Shown in pieces: positions 7,243-12,104 of a stretch of 12,104 bases of DNA. A program made the translations under genes and the position numbers. The notes below the pieces were generated by a model. The model was not told where the DNA came from and searched no databases. It saw only the letters and a program-made list of their open reading frames with translations. Origin of the DNA: Nitrospinae bacterium RIFCSPLOWO2_12_FULL_45_22. GTDB taxonomy: Bacteria > 2-12-FULL-45-22. How positions within the stretch are numbered: the stretch's first letter is position 1; every line of letters begins with the position of its first letter. The stretch spans positions 1-12,104 of the forward strand of contig MHDQ01000223.1 of the NCBI GenBank assembly GCA_001803565.1, written 5' to 3'.

Positions 7243-8262
7243 ATGGTCAAGGAGATCGAGGCAAGCATAGACCATAATCTGGAGGAAGGGGTAAAAAGGT
7301 CTTTAGAGATCGAGGCCCAAATTGAGGGTAAGACAGGGAAGATGGACCTGAATGAGTTAAAGTCAGGAGGGTTTATCAAGCAGCGTCAAAAAGACCTCTT
7401 TACCGTACGACTCCGTTGTCCTGGTGGCAGAATTCCTTTAAGGAAACTAAAGAAGACCTGTGAGGTAGCAGAGAAATACGGTGGGGAGTATGTCCACCTC
7501 AGCTTCAGACAATCTTTAGAGATACCTTATGTAAATTACTACGATTTCCCTCAAATGATAAAAGAGTTGAGCGAGGAAGAGCAAGTTATCGCTTCTTGCG
7601 GCCCAAGGGTAAGGGTCCCGACGGCTTGTAGTGGCTGCGAATATAACCCTAATGGGCTGACCGACACCCAGAAGATGGCCCAGATGGTCAACGAAAAGTT
7701 CTTTGGTATAAGATGTCCCCATAAATTCAAGACTTCCTTCTCCGGTTGCCCGATAGACTGTGCCAGGACTAGCGAGATGGACCTGGGTTTTCAGGGAGCT
7801 GTGTATCCGCTCTGGGAAGAGGAGAGTTGCACCGGCTGCACTATCTGTGCCTATGCCTGCCTGGAAGGAGCTATTGTAGCTGATTCGGCCAGTGGTAAAC
7901 CAGTATTTAATCAACTCAATTGTCTTTATTGCTCGGATTGCATCAGGGCTTGCCCCACCGGGGCCTGGAAGGCAGGAAAGACCGGTCATATCGTTAGGGT
8001 AGGTGGCAGACATGGCAGGCACCCATTAAATGGCTCTGTTATTGCCCGATTTATCCCTGATGACGATGTTCCCAGGGTAATTGAGGGGGTATTGGAGTGG
8101 TATAACAAAAATGGAGAAGGTAAGGGCCGAATCAGGATAGGGCAACTGCTCATGGAGCCGGGAAAAATGGAGGCTCTTACCCGACATCTAGCGCCTGTAC
8201 TGGGGGATAATGCCTTAAAGAATCCGCGGCCTCCTGAACCAGTTCATATAAACCGATTCTGA
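7243..8262 (+). CDS. Siroheme sulfite/nitrite reductase with two 4Fe-4S ferredoxin clusters (AsrC/Dsr-like)
   Basis: This protein is likely to reduce sulfite to sulfide in the cytoplasm with a siroheme coupled to a 4Fe-4S cluster. Residues about 41-110 form the ferredoxin-like half-domain (GGFIKQRQKDLFTVRLRCPGG, as in AsrC). The siroheme-cluster cysteines follow: C129-X2-C132 and C169-X3-C173 (FSGCPIDCA). Two ferredoxin motifs come next, C196/C199/C202/C206 and C227/C230/C233/C237, each C-X2-C-X2-C-X3-C. The 339 residues fit the small anaerobic reductases, not the large assimilatory CysI. Oddly, the first pair is C-X2-C where C-X5-C is the rule (an additional C119 lies upstream). AGGGGGAG at about 7230-7237 supports ATG 7243. 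It is followed 20 bases later by the tusA-like gene and sits beside APS reductase, so sulfite is a more likely substrate than nitrite. Electron donor subunits (AsrA/B) are absent here. Confidence 0.85.
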   Translation: MVKEIEASIDHNLEEGVKRSLEIEAQIEGKTGKMDLNELKSGGFIKQRQKDLFTVRLRCPGGRIPLRKLKKTCEVAEKYGGEYVHLSFRQSLEIPYVNYYDFPQMIKELSEEEQVIASCGPRVRVPTACSGCEYNPNGLTDTQKMAQMVNEKFFGIRCPHKFKTSFSGCPIDCARTSEMDLGFQGAVYPLWEEESCTGCTICAYACLEGAIVADSASGKPVFNQLNCLYCSDCIRACPTGAWKAGKTGHIVRVGGRHGRHPLNGSVIARFIPDDDVPRVIEGVLEWYNKNGEGKGRIRIGQLLMEPGKMEALTRHLAPVLGDNALKNPRPPEPVHINRF

Positions 8263-8282
8263 TAGAAGGAAGGGGGGAAATA

Positions 8283-8528
8283 ATGACTGAATCAGAGAGG
8301 AGAAAAGCAGACGCTACCCTGGATATTTCTCAGGAGGTGTGCCCCATGACCCTGGTTTTAACCAGGCGTAGGATAGAGGCCCTTAACCCCGGGCAGTGTC
8401 TAGAGGTTATTCTATCCGACGGTGAAGCGGTAAGGAGTGTATCCCTGAGCGCTAAGGAAGAGGGGCACCGGATACTGCAAGTGAAGAACGAAGATGGCTT
8501 TATTAGCATTCTAATAGAGAGATCGTAA
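8283..8528 (+). CDS. TusA/SirA-family sulfur carrier protein
   Basis: This 81-residue protein of the TusA fold binds sulfur as a persulfide on a conserved cysteine and hands it to partner enzymes. The signature cysteine-proline is C20-P21 in DISQEVCPMTLVLTRR; the remaining pattern (a glycine before the LEVILSD strand, and GHRILQVKNEDGFISILIE at the end) matches the family. C39 is extra. A strong purine-rich site (AAGGAAGGGGGG) precedes ATG 8283, and only 20 bases separate it from the sulfite reductase stop, so the two are probably co-transcribed. Similar pairs occur in sulfur-oxidising and sulfur-assimilating gene sets, where the carrier may accept or deliver sulfane sulfur. Its stop codon TAA (8526-8528) lies inside the end sequence of repeat element D. 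Confidence 0.85.
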   Translation: MTESERRKADATLDISQEVCPMTLVLTRRRIEALNPGQCLEVILSDGEAVRSVSLSAKEEGHRILQVKNEDGFISILIERS

Positions 8529-8733
8529 CCGTTTAGCCACAAAAAGGCGCAAGAAGCACAAGAAAATTTCTGGTTAAGTTTATAACCACAAAGACACCAA
8601 GGACACCAAGAATTTAATTGACCACCATGAGATGCCATTTTTTGCTTTTCTTTGTGCTCTTTGTGGCTCATTTTATTGGAGTGCTTTTTTGCGGATATAT
8701 TTTTTGGCAACTTTATTTAAGCTAAACAATTAC
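8525..8733. repeat. Terminal-inverted-repeat element D between the tusA-like gene and cysH
   Basis: The ends GTAACCGTTTAGCC (8525-8538) and AGCTAAACAATTAC (8720-8733) pair at 11 of 14 positions. Interior arms are AGCCACAAA... at 8534 onward against ...TTTGTGGCT at about 8660-8668, with GCACAAGAAAA/TTTTCTTTGTGC continuing the stem. A central segment (about 8582-8610) carries a CACAAAGACACCAAGG unit related to element A. It provides the stop codon of the tusA-like gene and ends 22 bases before cysH. It may attenuate or process the transcript between the two halves of the cluster. Confidence 0.75.
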
Positions 8734-8755
8734 AATTTTAAGAGAGGAGGATATA

Positions 8756-9469
8756 ATGACTGTAGTGGCCAAAGAAGAAATAGAGGGGATCGGGGTAGAG
8801 TTTGAAAGCAAGAAGGCGCAGGAAATCGTAAACTGGGCCTTGGAGGAGTATGATCCCAATATTGCTTTATCCTGCAGCTTCGGGGCAGAGGATGTGGTAT
8901 TGGTAGATATGATAGCCAAGATCAGACCAGGCAGCCGGGTATTTACTCTGGATACGGACTTTTTCTTTCCTGAGACCCACGACCTTATAAAAAGAATAAA
9001 AGAAAAATATCCCATCGCTTTAGAAGTCTATACCTCTGATATGACGATAGAGGAAATGGAGAAAAAATATGCTAAGGAGCTTTACTCTACAGACCCAGAC
9101 CTCTGCTGTCAAATAAGGAAGCTTCAACCCCTCCAAAAGGCCCTTTCTGGTTTAACGGCCTGGATTACGGGTTTAAGGAGGGATCAAGCCCCTACCCGGG
9201 CTAATACCAAGAAGGTTGAGCTGGATAGCAAGTTTGGCCTGGTAAAGATCAATCCCCTGGCTGACTGGAGCCCGGATCAGGTTTGGGCCTATATCAGAGA
9301 AAATAAGGTGCCCTACAATGTGCTCCATGACCAAAATTATCCCAGTATAGGCTGTGCTCCCTGCACCAAGCCGGTAAAACCCGGAGAAGACCTTCGGACC
9401 GGTAGATGGGCGGGGAAAGGAAAGACCGAGTGCGGCCTCCATCCGGCCGATAACCCAGGGAAGAAGTAA
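8756..9469 (+). CDS. cysH: Adenylylsulfate (APS) reductase, iron-sulfur type, CysH family
   Basis: This cytoplasmic enzyme reduces adenylylsulfate to sulfite and AMP with thioredoxin or a similar reductant. The PP-loop-like site is LSCSFGAED (38-46). The catalytic cysteine is C226 in KTECGLH near the C-terminus. The four cluster cysteines that mark the bacterial APS-specific branch are present: C117-C118 (DLCCQIRK) and C200-X2-C203 (IGCAPC). PAPS reductases of the E. coli type lack these, so APS is the expected substrate. The 237 residues match the family. AGGAGG at 8745-8750, 5 bases before ATG 8756, is a strong ribosome site. The product feeds the upstream sulfite reductase. The next gene starts 2-5 bases after the stop, so the two are translationally coupled. 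Confidence 0.94.
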   Translation: MTVVAKEEIEGIGVEFESKKAQEIVNWALEEYDPNIALSCSFGAEDVVLVDMIAKIRPGSRVFTLDTDFFFPETHDLIKRIKEKYPIALEVYTSDMTIEEMEKKYAKELYSTDPDLCCQIRKLQPLQKALSGLTAWITGLRRDQAPTRANTKKVELDSKFGLVKINPLADWSPDQVWAYIRENKVPYNVLHDQNYPSIGCAPCTKPVKPGEDLRTGRWAGKGKTECGLHPADNPGKK

Positions 9470-9471
9470 AG

Positions 9472-10695
9472 GTGATGAATCCAGGATATCTGAAAGTAAA
9501 ATTGGCTTTGGAAGGAGTAAGGCTTGGTGCCTCCCTGCAAGCTGATGATATTGAAAAACAGATCATCCACCGGATAGAAGGAGACTATCAAGGAGTGATG
9601 ATGATCTTACCTGAGGATATCTGGGCTTATGTCCCCATAGTAGATCATCCTGAACCCCATCTCTATACACTGGTTAGAGAGCGGGATACGTTTTTTATCC
9701 AGCGAGATGAGGAAAGAATCCCTATCCGGCTAGTCCATTATCATAAAACAAATTGTAAAAATCCCTGCCCAAACCAAGATATCCAATCCCTTAAAACAGG
9801 TTTTATCCACGGCAAGTTTATATCCTTCTCCCCATTGTCCTGTTGCCCTTCCCTGGGTTGGCGTACTTACTGCCCTCATCAAGGGCAGCACCATACTATA
9901 TCCGGGAAGCACCTGGCTTTAGAGGCAGTATTAGAAGACATCCAAAAGGCAGTAGATAATGACTGGGGAGAATTTGTCCATCTCCATGTCGGTTTAGTGG
10001 CCACCGAAGATCGAGGCATTACCTTGTTAGAGCCCTATATCACCGCTATAAAAAGGCGGTTTAATACCCTAATAGCAGTAGAAATAGACCCTCCAACCAC
10101 TAATGACTGGATTGACCGGACTTATGCCCTTGGTGTGGATTCTATAAGTTATAATATAGATATTTTTAACCCCCCTTTATTTCAAAAGATCCACCCCGAG
10201 CGGGAGGCATTGATCGGCCGGGAACGATACCTGGAAGCATTGGCTTATGCGGCAGAAATATTCCCTGCCGGGACCGTTACCAGCCAATTAATCCTGGGCT
10301 TAGAGCCCAAAGAGTGGACCTTGACAGGTATTGATACTCTGACTAAACTTAGGATAGTGCCTCTATTGCCCTTACCCTTATTAGGTACCTGGGCCCGCAA
10401 AGAGATAGCCAGGGGAGATCTCCTATCCCTTGAAGATATAATTGAAATAGGCGCCCATCTTTACTGGGCAGTAAAAAAGAATCGGGTGAGGGTGAATTGG
10501 ATGAATTTTGGTGGCCATATCCTGACCCCTTTGGATGGTAGGTTCTTTGCGGCCGAGAAGGCCCGGCTCCAGGTAGCCCTTCATAATATCTACACCTCTA
10601 AGCTGGGGGGTAAGGTCCAGGTGGGTTTTTCCAACCTGAGGCGAAGATTAAGAGTGAAAAGGGTCATGGAATCCCTCGATTCTTCTGGATTATAG
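9472..10695 (+). CDS. Radical-SAM-like protein of unknown function with altered cysteine motif
   Basis: I do not recognise a named family. The middle and C-terminal parts resemble radical SAM enzymes of the biotin-synthase type: a beta-alpha repeat with LIAVEIDPP (200-208), YALGVDSISYNIDIFNPPLFQKI (218-240), AEIFPAGTVTSQLILGLEP (261-279) and VPLLPLPLLGTW (296-307). The usual C-X3-C-X2-C cluster is not intact. All five cysteines lie in residues 95-134: C95-X3-C99-X2-Q102 and C125-X8-C134-X2-Q137, so glutamine stands where a third cysteine would be in either reading. Residues 1-90 form an extra domain rich in strands. The start is GTG 9472 or ATG 9475, directly after the cysH stop, implying translational coupling and a role with APS reductase, perhaps in sulfur handling. 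That role is inference from context only. Confidence 0.6.
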   Translation: MMNPGYLKVKLALEGVRLGASLQADDIEKQIIHRIEGDYQGVMMILPEDIWAYVPIVDHPEPHLYTLVRERDTFFIQRDEERIPIRLVHYHKTNCKNPCPNQDIQSLKTGFIHGKFISFSPLSCCPSLGWRTYCPHQGQHHTISGKHLALEAVLEDIQKAVDNDWGEFVHLHVGLVATEDRGITLLEPYITAIKRRFNTLIAVEIDPPTTNDWIDRTYALGVDSISYNIDIFNPPLFQKIHPEREALIGRERYLEALAYAAEIFPAGTVTSQLILGLEPKEWTLTGIDTLTKLRIVPLLPLPLLGTWARKEIARGDLLSLEDIIEIGAHLYWAVKKNRVRVNWMNFGGHILTPLDGRFFAAEKARLQVALHNIYTSKLGGKVQVGFSNLRRRLRVKRVMESLDSSGL

Positions 10696-10705
10696 AAGAG
10701 AAGAC

Positions 10706-10880
10706 GTTCTTCTAGAAACCACAAATTATACAGATTTTTACAGATACACCCAGGTTAATTAGAAGTCAGGAGTCAGAATTCAGAATAGAAGTTGGTTGTC
10801 CTTTCATGCTGGTTATTAATTCTGACTCCTGTATTCCCTAAATAGTATAATCCGTGTGCATCCGTGGCTATATCTAGCTA
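10706..10880. repeat. Nested inverted repeat upstream of the anion transporter gene
   Basis: The strongest part is a perfect 14-bp inverted pair, CAGGAGTCAGAATT at 10767-10780 and AATTCTGACTCCTG at 10818-10831, around a 37-base loop. The outer arms, ACCACAAATTATACAGA-like sequence after 10717 and TATAATCCGTGTGCATCCGTGG at about 10846-10867, pair imperfectly. It fills most of the gap between the radical-SAM-like gene and the transporter. TATAAT at 10846-10851 with CTGACT 18 bases upstream of it could be a weak promoter for the transporter. Confidence 0.6.
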
Positions 10881-10889
10881 GTTCTTACC

Positions 10890-12104
10890 ATGGAAAGAGG
10901 GCCAGAAGCAGAAATCTTCAAAGAAGAAATATATATAGACCGTCGCCCCCTACCGCTCCTTCTGTTCCTGGCTTACAAACGGGGTCTTGTCCTCATTTTA
11001 GCCTTCCTCCTCTCGGGGATTATCCTGCAATTACCTGCCCCAGTGGGATTATCCTTAGCGGGGCAGAGGTGTTTAGCTATCTTCAGCCTCTGCCTTATCT
11101 GCTGGATAACCAATGCCCTCCCTCTGGCTATTACTAGCCTGATGGCCATGGGCCTGTTAGCCCTGTTGAGGGTATTGGAAAGCAAAGAGGTATTTGCCCT
11201 CTTCGGTAATGAGGCAGTATTTTTTATACTGGGGGCCTTTATCCTGGCTGCCGCCCTGATGAAGACCGGTTTGAGCAGCCGGATAGCCCTCTGGCTCCTA
11301 AATAGGTTCTCTACCAGCCCAGCAAGGCTCTTGTTAGGCATTTTACTTTCTGCTGCCTTCTTATCCTGTTGGATGCCAGAGCATGCGGTAGCGGCCTTTC
11401 TCTTCCCGGTAGTATTAGAGATTACGCAGGCCTTAGGGCTAAAGATAGGGAAGAGTCCTTATGGTACGGCCCTATTTTTGGCCTTAGCCTGGGGCTCTAT
11501 TATCGGCGGGGTGCAGACCTTTCTGGGCGGGGCAAGGAATGTCCTGGCTATAGGTATACTGCGGGAGTTTTCTGGCCAGCAAATCGGTTTTCTGGAGTGG
11601 ATAATAGCGGTCTGGCCCATAGTCTTATGGAATTTGATTATAGCCTATCTGATCTTGGTTCGGGCCTTCCCACCAGAAATCTCTGACATAAGGGGAGCCG
11701 TACGGGTATTGCAAGAGAAGCAACTGGCCAGAGGGAAAATTACCGGGGAAGAGAAGAGGGCCTTGTTCATCCTGCTCCTTACTATAACTGCCTGGGTATT
11801 CCTGGGGCACAGAATAGGGTTGGCCACTATTGCCATAATATCAGCCGTAGCCCTTTTTCTCCTTAATATTGTCTCCTGGCATGATGTAGAAGATTATGTG
11901 AATTGGGGGGTAATATTGATGTATGGTGGGGCCATTGCCCTCGGGGTAGCTCTAGCCAAAACTGGTGCTGGACATTGGGCAGTTACTTCCTTCATCACCC
12001 AATGGCAGCCATCCCCTGCTAGCATAATAGCTGTTTTGGTGATAATTTCTATATGTCTAACCGAGGCAATGAGTAATTCTGCGGTGGTAGCTATGATCCT
12101 TCCT
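10890..12104 (+). CDS. DASS/SLC13-family anion transporter, C-terminus beyond window
   Basis: This is a multi-spanning inner-membrane permease of the divalent anion:sodium symporter family, whose members carry dicarboxylates, citrate or sulfate. It is open for 405 codons and has no stop in the window. Family landmarks include WITNALPLAITSL (72-84), FILGAFILAAALMKTGLSSRIALWLL (112-137) and SNSAVVAMILP (395-405), which is the second SNT-type sodium-site motif. At the first SNT position (about 162-166) the protein reads MPEHA, and the usual GTPPN is GGARN (213-217), so cation coupling may differ. An in-frame TAG at 10875-10877 makes ATG 10890 the first possible start, although it has no clear ribosome site. 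Following APS and sulfite reductase genes, sulfate or another sulfur anion is a reasonable substrate guess; dicarboxylate is the alternative. Confidence 0.82.
   Translation, partial: MERGPEAEIFKEEIYIDRRPLPLLLFLAYKRGLVLILAFLLSGIILQLPAPVGLSLAGQRCLAIFSLCLICWITNALPLAITSLMAMGLLALLRVLESKEVFALFGNEAVFFILGAFILAAALMKTGLSSRIALWLLNRFSTSPARLLLGILLSAAFLSCWMPEHAVAAFLFPVVLEITQALGLKIGKSPYGTALFLALAWGSIIGGVQTFLGGARNVLAIGILREFSGQQIGFLEWIIAVWPIVLWNLIIAYLILVRAFPPEISDIRGAVRVLQEKQLARGKITGEEKRALFILLLTITAWVFLGHRIGLATIAIISAVALFLLNIVSWHDVEDYVNWGVILMYGGAIALGVALAKTGAGHWAVTSFITQWQPSPASIIAVLVIISICLTEAMSNSAVVAMILP

Noticed and set aside
8330-8710. 126-residue minus-strand frame across the tusA-like gene and element D
   Set aside because: It is antisense to a well-supported gene and made up largely of repeat sequence.
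10856-11137. 93-residue plus-strand frame at the transporter start
   Set aside because: It runs out of frame over the transporter coding sequence, which has clear transmembrane and family motifs.

Overview
The window reads as chromosome from a diderm (Gram-negative-type) bacterium. It has a TolC-family outer-membrane channel, a periplasmic AMIN-domain amidase and a penicillin-binding transpeptidase, with moderate base composition and many small palindromic intergenic repeats. The sulfite reductase resembles those of anaerobes (AsrC/Dsr type, with two extra 4Fe-4S clusters), and the sulfate-reducing step uses an iron-sulfur APS reductase. An anaerobic or microaerophilic, probably uncultured lineage fits. 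I cannot name the phylum from sequence alone.

Layout. Positions 1-5750 hold cell-envelope and phosphate-control genes: a stand-alone transpeptidase (+), a TolC-like channel (+), an N-acetylmuramoyl-L-alanine amidase (-) and PhoU (-). From about 6330 to the right edge everything is on the plus strand and reads as a sulfur-assimilation cluster. In order it is an Rrf2-family regulator with a textbook promoter and an overlapping palindrome, a siroheme sulfite reductase, a TusA-like sulfur carrier, an APS reductase, a radical-SAM-like protein with an altered cysteine set, and a DASS/SLC13 anion transporter cut off by the window end.

How the genes fit together (inference). The transporter could import sulfate or another anion. 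APS reductase would release sulfite from adenylylsulfate, the siroheme protein would reduce sulfite to sulfide, TusA could carry sulfane sulfur, and the Rrf2 protein (C92/C101/C107) could sense Fe-S or cysteine status and control the cluster. No sulfate adenylyltransferase or cysteine synthase is in view.

Much of the DNA between genes is repeat. At least four hairpin-like elements end in the same short inverted sequence, close to GTAAYNGTTYAG, but have different interiors. Two of them split the sulfur cluster, and one supplies the stop codon of the tusA-like gene. The least expected features are this mosaic element family, the radical-SAM-like protein coupled to cysH, the shortened first cysteine pair in the sulfite reductase, and the replaced first SNT motif in the transporter.
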